DNA of 64,000 nucleotides. Origin: Ustulina deusta. Lineage: Eukaryota; Ascomycota; Sordariomycetes; Xylariales; Xylariaceae. Below the pieces are notes generated by a model that worked only from the letters and a program-made list of their open reading frames with translations, had not been told where the DNA came from and ran no database searches. Every line of letters begins with the position of its first letter. The first letter of the stretch is position 1. The position numbers and the translations under genes were made by a program. Location of the stretch: positions 1,240,001 to 1,304,000 of the forward strand of contig JAJNNX010000002.1 of the NCBI GenBank assembly GCA_023159155.1. The letters are read 5' to 3'. Positions 25,030 to 36,579 of this stretch are shown piece after piece.

Positions 25030-26202
25030 CTACCTCCTCCTCACGGGCGAGTCGATTCCTTGTTGGTCGGCGTGGTGTTGGAACTCCGTCCACGTGGTAT
25101 CCCGGCGATTGTATATCGACGGCGTGCCGACGGTGGACGGGTCGGCGAAGATGTTGATGCTCTCGCTGCCGCCGCTGTTCAGGCGCTCGCCGCGCGGTGT
25201 GAACGGGTTCGCCACGGAGCCGCTCGAGTAGCGGTCCGTGAGGTTCCGGAGGCCGCCGATCTCGGCGGACGCGTGGTAGCTGCGCGGCCTGTCGGTCATC
25301 TCGCTGCCGGGGCGGAACGCAAACACCGAGTACGGCGAGCTGGGCGGGAAAGGACCCTGTGTCCCGCGCGTCGGCGACGACGAGGCGCTCGAGCTCTGCG
25401 CCTTGGCGAGGAAGTCCAGCCGCTGCGTGTGGTAGTCCGCGTGTGGGATCGGCGCGCTGATCATGTTCCCGAAGGACTCCGTCGTGTCGCGCTTCTCGCG
25501 CTCCGCTGCCGCCTTGTTGCGCTTGTGTCGCAGCCACCAGAGCCCGGCTATAATCAGCGCTAGGGCGAAGAGTCCACCGACGACGCCGCCGACGATGGCC
25601 GCTGTGTTGCGCGTGCTGGCGGCCACGGACGATGGTGTTTCGGTCGGTGGTGCGGGTGTTGCATCTGTGCCTACGGCTGCTGCTGCTGTTGTGCTTGTAC
25701 TGACCTGTCCTGTTGAAGTCGCAGACGACGGCTGGGCTGATGAAGTTGCACTGGGCACACTTGATGTGGTGCTTGGCTTCTGACTTTGGTCTTCATCGAT
25801 TACGCAGTTAGCATTGCTCGTATCGCAGTGATACCCAAAGGGACAGCAGCCCTTCCCGCACGCTGGAAGTGTCCCGTCGAGTTCCGTCGTCTTAACCGCC
25901 GCCTGCGGGTGCGCTACCGGGTCCTGAAGAGATACGTTGCAGCTGATGATCTCTATTGTCGAGCAATCACTACCGCCGGGGCAGCACAGCACTGTCGTCG
26001 CCCCAGCCAGCACTTTACATGTGGATCCCGTCGCGCAGCAGAAATTCGCTGGAAGCCCGGCGACTTCTGTGCATTTCTCGTAGTTGGCGGTGCATGTATC
26101 GGCCCTCTCGAGCACCCAATTTGCTCGGATGGAGGTCGCGGACGCAATCGCGAGCACTGTCGCGAGTTGCAGAGTCCACAGTGGACCCCGAGCGTATGAC
26201 AT
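25030..26202 (-). CDS. Secreted-face Cys-rich single-pass membrane protein
   Basis: Single exon, 390 residues. Residues 1-27 form a signal peptide (hydrophobic LQLATVLAIASA). Residues 37-133 hold about 15 cysteines, several in pairs (FCCATGSTC, LCCPGG, GCCPFGYHC), arranged as three small disulfide-type modules. A Ser/Thr-rich, probably O-mannosylated stalk (~143-198) precedes a transmembrane helix at 201-224 with a GG-VVGG start, a basic stop (RHKRNK) and a ~160-residue cytoplasmic tail. The layout resembles fungal wall-stress sensors of WSC/Mid2 type, but the Cys spacing is not that of a WSC domain, so the function is left open. The start at 26202 was chosen because it begins the signal peptide; the frame is open further upstream. 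Confidence 0.85.
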   Translation of the reverse strand: MSYARGPLWTLQLATVLAIASATSIRANWVLERADTCTANYEKCTEVAGLPANFCCATGSTCKVLAGATTVLCCPGGSDCSTIEIISCNVSLQDPVAHPQAAVKTTELDGTLPACGKGCCPFGYHCDTSNANCVIDEDQSQKPSTTSSVPSATSSAQPSSATSTGQVSTSTTAAAAVGTDATPAPPTETPSSVAASTRNTAAIVGGVVGGLFALALIIAGLWWLRHKRNKAAAEREKRDTTESFGNMISAPIPHADYHTQRLDFLAKAQSSSASSSPTRGTQGPFPPSSPYSVFAFRPGSEMTDRPRSYHASAEIGGLRNLTDRYSSGSVANPFTPRGERLNSGGSESINIFADPSTVGTPSIYNRRDTTWTEFQHHADQQGIDSPVRRR

Positions 26203-27636
26203 AGCTTGAAAGTGTTTGCTTGAGGTTGGTAGTCTATGGAAAGGTTGACGTGGGGATTTATTGAGAATGAGGAGAAGAATAAGTCTACTTGAGAAGAAGA
26301 GAATATAAATAACTATGCGCGAGCACCAGCGCGAGCAGAAGACAGAAGAAGAAATCGTAATATTAATTCTGGCGGCAAAAAGGTTCAATCACAAAAAGTC
26401 TAGAGGGTGCGCGTGAGATGGCGAGGTTTGCGGAAGATATAGCAGGGAAGAGAGTCACGAGCAAACAATGAAGGATAGGCTGTTAGGAGAACGTAATGTC
26501 GGGGCTTGACGAGATGTATAACGAGGAAGAAAGGGAGCAGACAAAGACCAGTTCCCACGGATGAGCAACGACAAACCACACCAAACGAGAGGAAGAGCAG
26601 GCGGAGGAAAGAAGAGCTCCAGCATCTTTGTGTCTGATTGATTGATCATTGTCCACTTCCTTGGCCTGAACCCACCTGGATGGTATGCAATCCCAACAGC
26701 TGTTCAACATGGCCCAACCGATGCAGCATCGTCGAGCCACATCAATGCCAGAGGAGAGAAGTGGCCGAGGGCCTGGCCGCTGACTGGATAGCTGTGCTCA
26801 AAGGTGAATCGAGGGCCCTCATAAGCTAGCTACCCGTGGCTTGGGTAGGGGTCGGAGATGAGTGAGCTGTACCTACGCATACACCACTGGCAGGCTTCGG
26901 CAGCCATGCGGTCCGGATGAGGCAGTGTCCCGGAAGGCCATGTCGTCGTCGAAATGAGAGGCTCTTGCGAGGCGAATCGCTCGTCCCTGGTGTCGGCGGT
27001 TACAGAGCTGCCCTATGCCCAGCCAATAGCCTATAGGCGGACAGGGCGGTTGCGAGAAGCAGAGGGAGAGGAAGAGCTGGCATTGGTCTAAATTTGGAGC
27101 CGACTTCTCAAATTAAGCGCGACAAAGGCAAATGCGCGTCTGCGATTGGATCCTGGGGTTCGCACTATAATTGGCCCCACAAGTGCCCAGAACTGGTAGA
27201 CTTTGATGAAAGCTTGAAACATGTTACCCAGACACCTATTTAGTATAAGCCCCCAATAGCGATGACTACCATCAATCAATATGAATCAATGTTGCTGGAA
27301 TCTAGATTTTCAACTTCATGCAATGCCGGGATGTCTAGTGTAGACCTATGGTGATGTCATCGGCTCTAACCCCGGATTTGCCCTTGTATTCTATCTATAA
27401 CTTGCAAATCGTACTCTGTGCCCATGCTCTGTGCTCTATACCCTGTGCTCTATACCCTGGGCAGGTATTGAAGGCATTGGCGGCCTCTTTATCATTTACC
27501 TAAACCCACATGTTCGTCGAGTTTTGGGCCGTCTTGACGGGCCGCGTAATTGTCCCGATGGGCTGCCTAACTAATGTATCGATTTATCTAGTTAGCGGTG
27601 TTGGCTGCACCTATCTAGAAGAAGTGCAGAGGCAAT
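26203..27636. other. Intergenic region
   Basis: 5' flank of the Cys-rich membrane gene, then DNA without a supported gene. Holds a 14-bp direct repeat at 27430-27457. Confidence 0.55.
27430..27457 (+). repeat. 14-bp direct tandem repeat, two copies
   Basis: TGTGCTCTATACCC occurs twice without a gap (27430-27443 and 27444-27457). No function evident. Confidence 0.85.
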
Positions 27637-28122
27637 TCACACTCGCATAGCTCTGATCGCATCCACTAGGCCGCGCAGGCCACCTCGATGGAGGAAGTAT
27701 TCGCTCTCGCGCCTGACGAAATCCACGTCCTCGGACGTGTCGATACGTCCGTCCATTCTATAGATATGCACAGTGTGCATGCCCAAGGCCTTCGCGGCCC
27801 GTAGATCGTACGCACGCACGCACGGGCAGCGAATATGTTCAGGCTGCGCCCTGACGAACATAGGCGTCTTCTCGCAGGCCTCCGGCGACGGCTTGTGGCC
27901 ACATAGAAGTTCACTTGAAAATAGCATGTCGAAAGATGCACCCAATCCTGAGGATTGCGCGAGGTCAGGCTGGAGCCTTGTGGTGCCGTTCACTAGTCCT
28001 CCTTCAGCCCTGTCAGTGCGTAACAACACCGTCATTCGGCGCCACGACGACACAGCCCTGTTGATAACTGACCATCCCGCGTTCTCTCCGTCGTCGGTAG
28101 ACAACTCTTCCGCTCCTATCAT
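27637..28122 (-). pseudogene. Remnant of a haloacid-dehalogenase (HAD) hydrolase
   Basis: The reading frame preserves the C-terminal two thirds of an L-2-haloacid dehalogenase-type HAD protein: the motif III region (FDMLFSSELLCGHKPSPEAC, with the Lys) and the motif IV region (RAYDLRAAKALGMHTVHIYR). The motif II position reads LVNGT where Ser is expected (LSNGT). The N-terminal third with the catalytic Asp motif (DxFGT) is absent upstream in any frame, and the sequence before motif IV is garbled. Hence a truncated, probably inactive copy. The family assignment is fairly sure; the pseudogene status is inferred from the missing nucleophile. Confidence 0.7.
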
Positions 28123-28137
28123 CGTCCCACCACCATT

Positions 28138-28610
28138 CTAGAAGCGGTGGCAGTAGACTTCGTATTGCTCACGCTCACGAAGGATCCCGAGTAGGGTGCC
28201 ACGACGTTGGGCGACATCGACGTCCTCGGGGGCCGATCCCATCCGCGAGGACATGTGCAGCTCGCTAAAGAACTCCTCGTGCCGTCCAGAGCCAGGCGGG
28301 AATCTCGAGCTTCCGACATACTGGAAGGAAGCGCGCGGACCACTGTCGAGTAGCAGTCTATACTAAACATGTACCCATGAAATCGGGGAACACCGCCGGA
28401 ATCCTTCGGCCTGTGCGTTGCCTCGTTACCTCGTTCGTTGTTTGTTGGTTGGTTGGTTGACGCACCTGTGGCGATGATTGCGCGTGCGACGTCGTGATAG
28501 CTTGCTTTTTCGGCTCGTCTCGAGTATGCCGTGACAAGCCGACGAGCAAGCGAGTCTCGACGATGCTGATGAAAATGGAATTGTTCGTCTGGAGTCACAC
28601 ACGACGTCAC
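28138..28610 (-). pseudogene. Uncharacterised two-part gene, probably broken
   Basis: Two protein-like blocks on the minus strand. Block 1 (28610-28466) starts with ATG and reads a basic, His-rich helix (FHFHQHRRDSLARR, ASYHDVARAI) up to a good donor GTGCGT. Block 2 (28362-28138) ends at a stop and contains FPPGSGRHEEFFSELHMSSR and LLGILREREQYEVYCHRF. The obvious acceptors (28364-28363 TAG, 28323-ish CCAG) do not restore frame with block 1, so either the splice model is wrong or an indel broke it. Family not recognised. It lies 16 bases from the dehalogenase remnant, suggesting one decaying locus. Confidence 0.4.
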
Positions 28611-29921
28611 ATCGGATCCATACTACCTAATATTTGGCGGCGCGTCTGTTAGTATACCCAACTGGCGTCTGGGGTCCAGTTGAGCCAACAATGGCTCCAT
28701 TGATCGCCGTTCCCGCCTCACCAACAATTAAATTATATTTGCCCAACTGATCACTTGATTGTCCGTGTCTGCCGAGGGTAATTCGAGGGTCCTTCAGGTC
28801 GACAAGGGTCCAACCCAACTCTCTTCTCACCGCATGACATGATTGAATTTGCCATGACCACGTGCCCATGAGATCGTCAAATTGTATGCTGCAGTGAACA
28901 CTCCATCCGTTGCATTGGGTACCTACAGTAGTGTACCTCGTGTAAGTTCCCCACACAACGTTTCAACACACCCAAAAGTCCACGATGGCGGTAGCTAGAT
29001 TGTATACATATGTGTACACCGTAAAACCGCGATCGCCCCGTTAGCGTCCATCGTTGACTCATAATCATGGGACCTTTCTTGCGCTCACCGCCGCAATGTC
29101 TGAATTTCTGACTTAGGGCCACAGTGCAATTGATTTCATGGCTTGGTAAATTTGCCCACCAGTAGTTGCTGTCGTGGCTAGCAAAATATCGTGAAAAGGC
29201 CGAAAGACTCAGACCGCTTAGTCGAGGAGAGGAGTACAACGGTCTTGGGCATTCGCAAAGCGATGAGACAGGATCTACGTAATCTGAACACGTAGCTCTT
29301 TTGATTGTAAAGACTTTCTTTTATTTATTTTTTGTAATTGTTGATTACAATGATGATTCTTGGGATATCTTCCTCTGTATCCTCAAGAGTTTTGAGAGGT
29401 GAGAAGCAATCATAGCGGTGTTTCCCTTATCGAACCTCCCAGGCCATCTTCCCGTCAATAACCTATCCTACCTGTAGATGGCTTCAAAGTGACCCGTAAA
29501 CTCCTTCCAAACATGCTTGGGTATATCAAGACCAGAATGATGGCCCTATAAAGGAACCAGTAAAAATATGGTTAAAGTCATCGCCGTCCCGCATAAGCCA
29601 TGATATGGTTCAGTTCCTCCCTGTTCGTAGCAGACCGCCTTGTCCGTCTTTTCGTTATATTTTATAATAATATGCTAAATCCAAGTGTCGTTCCGATTCG
29701 CCTTGCGGCGCTCTTTCTTTGAGGTATATTATAATAAGTCCGGTGCAAAGATGTAAAAAAAAAAGAAAAAAAAAAGCAAAGGGTATTTTAAACATAACGC
29801 TGCGTTCAAGGGACGGTGATTATCCCGCATCACCTGCGGTAGGGCCAATGCATTTGAGGGAACAAGAGCCTGCTGTGACAGGCCACGCTCCTCAAGACCT
29901 GCTATGTTGGAGAGTGGCCGC
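28611..29921. other. Intergenic region
   Basis: No supported gene; minus-strand frames at 28,627-29,239 have no family resemblance. From ~29,300 the sequence is AT-rich 3' flank of the Zn2Cys6 gene. Confidence 0.5.
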
Positions 29922-32073
29922 TTATACTAGCAGGTAGTCCCATCCCCCCATCTGCATAACATCTCTCCAGGAGATGTATGGTGCCTCCGTTGATCCCGTT
30001 GCACTGGGGCTTGGCTGGAAGCTGTCTACTTGCTGCCAGACTTCGTGCAGCAGCGTAACTACGCCCCCAAAGCTACCGAAGTTGGAAGCCTCGCCAAGTT
30101 GGGCGATACGATCGCTAAAGAATCGCCTAAAAGGGGACGTCGCACCACTGACGGAGCCTCCGATCAAGTATACCCAAGAAAGACTTCGGTCAAACCCATG
30201 AAGTCCTGATGGGATATGCTGAAGCACGGCGGTAAGCTTTTCTACTAAACCGACGCAGCTAGCCTGACTCGGCGAAAATCCAGGAACAAGACTGCAAAGG
30301 TAGATTCGAGCTGCTAAGCGGAATGCACTAGTGATGTTCTTGCTCAGTTGTTTTGGGCTCAAGGACCCATTCGCGTTGAAGGGCATCTTCACTGAGCTAT
30401 CGCCAGTTTCCGTGAGGTTGATTTGCTCACCGAGGGAGTGTACGTGGGTGCAGAGTGTGATTTCGTCCATGCCCTCTCGCTTGAGATTCTCAAGACAAGC
30501 GATCTCCGAGATCAAATACATGACGCGGTCTTCACAGCCCATCAGCTCACGCAATCCAAGGGAGCTGTTAGATGTGGAAAGATGCTTTTCTCTATAGATA
30601 TGCGCAAATGTCGGTGCCCTCCCCTGCATGGTTGCGCCAAAGATGTCGATCCAGGCAGTTAACGTCATATTGAAAGGAGTTTGCGTCAATTGCTCTGTGG
30701 GGTCCGTGACGATCCGAGGCAAGTCGAGCTTGTTGACTAGAGAGATGACTGCTTGGAAATGTTGGTGCCATGGGATGTCGGGAAGCGAGTCGTCAAAGCG
30801 GCCTACGCAGCATTGGAAGAAGATGAGACTCAATGTGGCCTCTAGAATCTGGTGGTGATCCTCGTCCCTATCAAGCGCCTCACACAGGCACAAGATGGTG
30901 GCATGTCGATGTCGCATTATATCATTGTCGATCTCTTCGCTCTGGATATTCATTGTAGCTTTGAAGTGTTGCGCGGCAATCATAAGACAGCAGTGCAGGT
31001 AACCCTTATTGTTTTGAAGAGCTGGGAGAATGAGATCAGAGCTGACTGATCCATGCTGGTTTGTCTCGAGAATAGGGAAAATGGTCGGTAGGACGAATTG
31101 AATGAAGTGGTCTAATAGTCGTTGGTCATTTTCATCCAGCTCGATGTCAACCTGCCTTGAGGTCATAGCAGGACCATGTGAGAAATCAAAAAAGTTCATG
31201 TTCAAAGCCTCCTCCGTTAGCGACTCCCGTCGTTCTTGGTAGATCTGCTCAGTCCATTCACCATCCATTGGGTAGCTTGGTAGGATAGTCCCCGGCGGTG
31301 GCGGGTGGTAAGTGCTAAAGGTAGAAATTGTCGATTCTCTCAATGTTGGAATATCATTGACGAACATTTCACGTTCTGTCTTGACATCGATCTCGTACGG
31401 AGATACGTTGAACATGAAGTCAGAGTGTGTGGGGAGCAACTGTGGGTTGTAAGCACTATACTCTGGCGCATTTGGAGAGTTGTTGAAGTTGAAGGCGAAA
31501 TGCGAGTCAATTGAGGCCGATCTCGTCCGATCTAAAGGATCTGAGAAGGTTGCAGAGGTTGGTAGGGAATGCGACAGCCCTGGGGGAGAGCTGATGGATG
31601 TCTGGATGGTATGTGACGCCTTCTCGGAGAGCTTCTTTCGCTTGATGATCATTTTGATGTCGTCCTTGTGTTGTCTCCTTGAATCGTTATTGCTCCACCA
31701 GATGGGCCGCTTGTATTCGCAATTGAGACCAAGATGTTTGCATGCTGTGCACATGGGAGTACCTTCATCACACTTCTTTCGCCGTAATCTGCAAGTGTAG
31801 CAGCCTAGTCAGGAGAAATTAGGTCAGTTTGCTGTCGGTGTTGACACTTACACCCATGGGTGTTGACCGTGTAAGTGGTCGGGCAACATCACCAGGGCGA
31901 TATGGAGAGGAGCACGAACCTGTTCTTGAACGGCGGTGCATCTGTGTCTTCGCCTTTGGGTTCGCATTGCTGTTAGCCCTGGCGGCCTTTGCCTTTGGAG
32001 GTTGTGCCATAGCCATGTTGACGGTTGCTGCTCGCATGAAGCCTTCCCGCGAGTTGGGGGGTATGGTTGACAT
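29922..32073 (-). CDS. Zn2Cys6 transcription factor with Fungal_trans_2-type domain
   Basis: Sequence-specific nuclear regulator; target genes unknown. Two exons on the minus strand, 32073-31920 and 31804-29922; the 115-nt intron splits a Gly codon just before the zinc cluster, giving 678 residues. The cluster has the canonical CX2CX6CX6CX2CX6C spacing with Cys at 53, 56, 63, 70, 73 and 80 (CYTCRLRRKKC, MCTACKHLGLNC), followed by a basic Lys-rich linker (KMIIKRKKLSEK). From ~300 to the end, alpha-helical sequence with LDHFIQFVLPTIFPILE and LHCCLMIAAQHFKA matches the Fungal_trans_2 class of regulatory domains. The N-terminal exon is Ala/Lys-rich and disordered. A model starting in exon 2 would lose the first three zinc ligands, which supports the two-exon structure. 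Confidence 0.87.
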
Positions 32074-35000
32074 TTGTATAAGTATTTCGGGGGGTCAAGG
32101 TACCTGCGTTGAGGAGCAGGCGGGTGGGGGGGGGGGGTTCCCTGTTGGAGGAGATCAGAGGAGCCGGGGTCCAGGTCCAAGCCGATGTTACCAGGGTCGG
32201 TCCAGAGAAATGTGCCCGAGGAATCCAGTTAATCCCCAAAGTCCACCCAAGAGTCGAAAATTCGCGTGCCGGGGTTTGTCAAGGATGCCACTCAAGACCG
32301 AACTAGTATTCCTAGTATGTGCGCCGTTGTTGAAATTCGTGATAATTAATATTACTTTTCGTCGAATGAATGACCTGATCCAAGCGAGTACCAGCTCGCC
32401 TTTCACTTTGATATAGTTTAGTGGATAAGAGAGAGTATAGGAGAGTAGGCGGGAGGAGGAGGAGTGAGGAAGAAAGAGGGGGAGAGGTTGTTAAGGTGAA
32501 GGAGAACGACACTTGGATATTTTACCCTCCAAGACAGAAGATAGATGGGCAAAGGAGGTGTGAAGCCTTATATCATAGCTTCGTTCTCATCCGCCTGCGT
32601 GGTGAGTTGGTGCTGCTCGATGCTCGCTGTGTTCAAAAATAGAACAAGCAACCGTCTTGGGCTAATTCGGTGGTTAACCCTTGACCAAGGCGGCCTAATT
32701 ACAGACCACTGCACGCTGCATGTGTAATTAGCCCAAATTAGGATAGAGGACGTGACTCGAGCCTGTGTGTGCGCTTGGAGACTCCAATCAAGGCGGTCGG
32801 TTCGACGGGCCTACCCATCTCAAGTCCGGATCAAAAGGGCCATGTCGGCCAGCCCCCCCCACTACACCACTATGTGCTCAGCAGTTAGCTGCCACTAGAG
32901 AGTAGCGGTGCAGAAGGTATGGTACCACTCGGTGTCACGTACGGCTGCAGGCAGAGGCAGGGGAGCAAGTAGTGTGGGTGACATGGTGGTTTTTTCCCAG
33001 CAGCTCACAATGGTATACCTGCCAGTTGCTGGGACACCCAATGTACCTCTGGCCCACTGGCTAGCATCTCGCAGAAAATTGTCCCGTCAAGTTGTGGATT
33101 CCAATTGCTACTCTGCTAGCCTCGTAGCGTCATGTACATATGCGTATATTCACGCAGAATTTGAGATGTGAGGTGGTAGGGATACTAAGCTTCGATAGTG
33201 TCCACAGTATATCGTATCGGCAGATAGGATAGGTAGTGTAGATGCCGATACACTACATAGACACAGAGATTGAGTTGAGCGTTGTGACTGACTGCAAGGG
33301 AGAGCATCTTTAGACGCGTGTCTTACCTTACCATGTCCTCTGCATCAACTGGCTTTGGTATTGTACAAGTCTTCGTGTTCTTCAAGCTGCTGTGCACTCT
33401 GAAATGCAAGCTCTACAGGATTAGGAAATAGCCGGACGGCACAAGCAGTCAGGGGTGCCTGTTGGCAGCTATCGGTTGGACCACGGAACTCATTGGCGGG
33501 GTAGTTTTGTTATTGGCGACGGCCACTATACTACCATGTATACTTAGGTAGGACCGCATCGTGGTAATAAGGTACTACGACTGGCATGTAACCTACGATG
33601 TAGTATTTACTATTACAGTAGTACTTATTATATGTACAGTGGTCTGGGTTGTAGGAATGCTACCAGACTGCAGCAGCTCATCAGCCATTTCTTATTACAA
33701 CTCGCATTCACTCTTATGCGGTATGCCAACTTGGTAGCGACTCTCCTATTCTGGCAAATAATGACGACCAAATGAGCTTTGTGCGCATGCACCTCGCTTG
33801 AGAGAAAATCTCTCGTCCTGTGGATCACCTTCATCCAAGTCGTCAAACAACGCGAATGCGTTATGACAACCAGAGATAGTGAAGCTGACCTTGTCCTGAA
33901 GTGGCACGGATCTCGGAGCAGCTGGTGGCGTAATCAATGACCGACCTAGACCAGAATACTAATACATCGAATGTGCACGTCGCACACCAGTAAGTTCACA
34001 GAAGGCTTAGAAGGTGAACCATACACTAGACGGTATGGGGAATGTTAATAAGTACCCAGTCGTGATCGTCAACCAGGGGTAGAAATGCAAGTCTGGACTG
34101 GGCACTAGCGGAGAGAAGGAAAAGAGAATTTGTAAAGAGTCAACCGACTGAGGGGGGTACAACGTAGCACGCAAACCGCATGTGCGCCACGATTGCTGGG
34201 TTCGATGTTACAATGGTACACGACAACCTCGGAGAGAAGAAGATCGCTAGAGGCAACGCATGAAGTGCGAGGTCTGGCTCTTGATTCGCCGTTAACCCCA
34301 AGGCTAGCGCTAATGATGGGTTGAACCGGGTTAGTTTAGCGGATGTGACAAGCATTGACAACGGGCGCAGATTGGTCAGAGCTCCCAAGCTAGAGCTCGG
34401 GACGGATGGATGCCAAGAACGGGAACAGCCAATCTCTATGCAGAGACGGGAAGTTCCCACTAGCGTTTTTTGTCTTTTTTACTCGAGCTGTACACTAGAC
34501 CCAGCATGTCTAGTCTGTCTAGCCTGTCCTGGTCGTACATGCTCGGTAGGGAAGTAGCCTCGGAGTGGGCTTCGTGGGGTCGCGATGCGGGCAACGATAA
34601 GATGCAGCAATATTATGCAGCCAAGGGATGACAATGCATATGTAGTGTAGGTACCTACTAGTAGTATATATATTGTACTACTAGGTACTTATTTAGTAGT
34701 AGCAGTAGTAGTAGTAGTAGGTAGCCAGGGAGGCTGGTCTCTTGCAAGGGTATATTTGGGAGATGGTCAGCATCTTTGCCAACCACTTCTTGTCAGTGGC
34801 TTGACCGGCATTGCAATGGCACTGCACATAATATGGGAGAATGGAGACGAGTGGCACCTGGGTTGGATAAGGTAGGTAGTGTAGTCCAAAGTGCCTAAAC
34901 TCAGGCTTACACTCTGCATAGTAGTAGGAGAGAGATAGTACTATGTAGTAATACCGAGAACGGTTTTTGGAAGGCTTCAAACTCTATATAGTGCACCATA

Positions 35001-36579
35001 ATGTGGTGGTGTACACCGTTGGTGTAAGTGAAGATACATTACACTACCTACTGTACACGATATATTGAATGTACGTAAGGTCCTTTTCATGTACACCACC
35101 TACCTAGTGTAGTGTGCTGCAGTGCATCGAGCAGTAGCAGTATGCTCGATAGGTACGTATCTAGATCCATGGGTGAGGCGGGCAGTTGTTGCGCGGGGCG
35201 AGAATTTTCCCCCAGCAGGGCTCGAGCTTTCATTACCGGTCAAAATCACTAAAAATCACGAAGATCACCCGATGGCTCCCCTGCTTGTGGAGCCTGGGGC
35301 CTTGTCATCTGTGGGAGGGTATAGGCTAGGTTTGCGTTTAACAGTACCTACCTACCTAGTACATACACGTGTAGAGTCCTACCTAGGGAGGTACTGACTA
35401 TATCACACTTCATGAGTTAATTTGCTTGTTTCTATTTCTGGGCAAATATTGGAAATGCGGGCTAACTTTTATGGCTACATCTAATGCATGGCCGGCGCCT
35501 ATGATCCCAACCTCCATGCAAGTATTTTGCAAGGTTAAGCAAGAGATGCTATTTTTGAATTTGCCCTTTTTGTCATCATAGATACGGACTAATTATGAAA
35601 ATTAGTATTACTCAAAGTACTACCAGTGTAGTGTATACGCTAGACTGTTGATAATGTTATCATTGGAGTACGTGCAAGGACTTTTTGGTGGTTTATTGCG
35701 AACTAACCCTGGCTCGAGTATGTACTATGTACAGTATTCCCAAGTTAGTTCTTCCTTTTTGCATACCCTTCCAGTCCCCCCGCATCCTGATGTACGACAT
35801 CTTTAATTACTACTATGTACAAGCACGGACTGCGACAGCAATACCTATTGGTATCTAACCATCAAAATTGAATGCGCGGTGCAGCATTACCGAGAGAATG
35901 AATAGGAGCTAGCGTACCATGGCAACGCCTCATACCTATAGTACCGGTGTAGGTAGGTACCTCTCCTGTTCATCGTGATGGTGATGGATGACTTGTTCAG
36001 CAACTGCGCAGCATGGTTGCCGGCGCAAGGTGTTGATAATTGATTGCCTCGTAGTGTTTATAGAACCTCTCGTCGAAGGATTCCGGCGAACGGCATGGCA
36101 CCCTAGACGGGAATTGTTGTTTCCATGCCTGGGTGCGACTATACTAGGTAGGTATAAGCTCTACTTATATGTCGGTGTGCTATATTTGCGCAACATATAC
36201 CTCAGAGCAGCCACACCAGCACATCAGAGATAAGCCACGCACGGCTCGCATCATTTCCGCTGTTTCCGTGGATCCGGGAACAAAGTATTCAGATGATACG
36301 GAAACGCATTGAAGCGCATTGAAGGTCACCGACACCCACTTTCGAATCTCGCCTCCCCCCGGCCATAATCACGAGATCATCACCATGCCCTATGCATCTT
36401 CAATCCCGCCTGGCTTGTGGTCGGAAGTTAGCATTAGGCAAAGCCACCAATTGCGCCAATTGTCTCGCGGCAACTACTAGGTGTGGAGGGGTGTAAAACA
36501 GACCTGGTTAGGTATTTCTCACTGCATGACTCCACACCACCCTTAACCCCTGTTCAAGTAGAATACATAGCCAATTTGT
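32074..36579. other. Gene-poor region (about 4.5 kb)
   Basis: 5' flank of the Zn2Cys6 gene to ~32.7 kb (with purine-rich GGAGGAGGAG tract at 32,440-32,490), then DNA without a supported gene. 33.5-36.2 kb is dense in TACCTA/TAGGTA and TGTAGTGTA words, including palindromes near 34,650 and 35,100. A TAG microsatellite sits at 34694-34720. Confidence 0.5.
34694..34720 (+). repeat. TAG trinucleotide microsatellite
   Basis: Nine units of TAG with one interruption (TAGCAG). Confidence 0.9.

Noticed and set aside
24950..25563. Overlapping frames on both strands across the Cys-rich membrane gene
   Set aside because: Arg/Ala-rich shadows of the GC-rich tail of the minus-strand gene; no domain or splice support.
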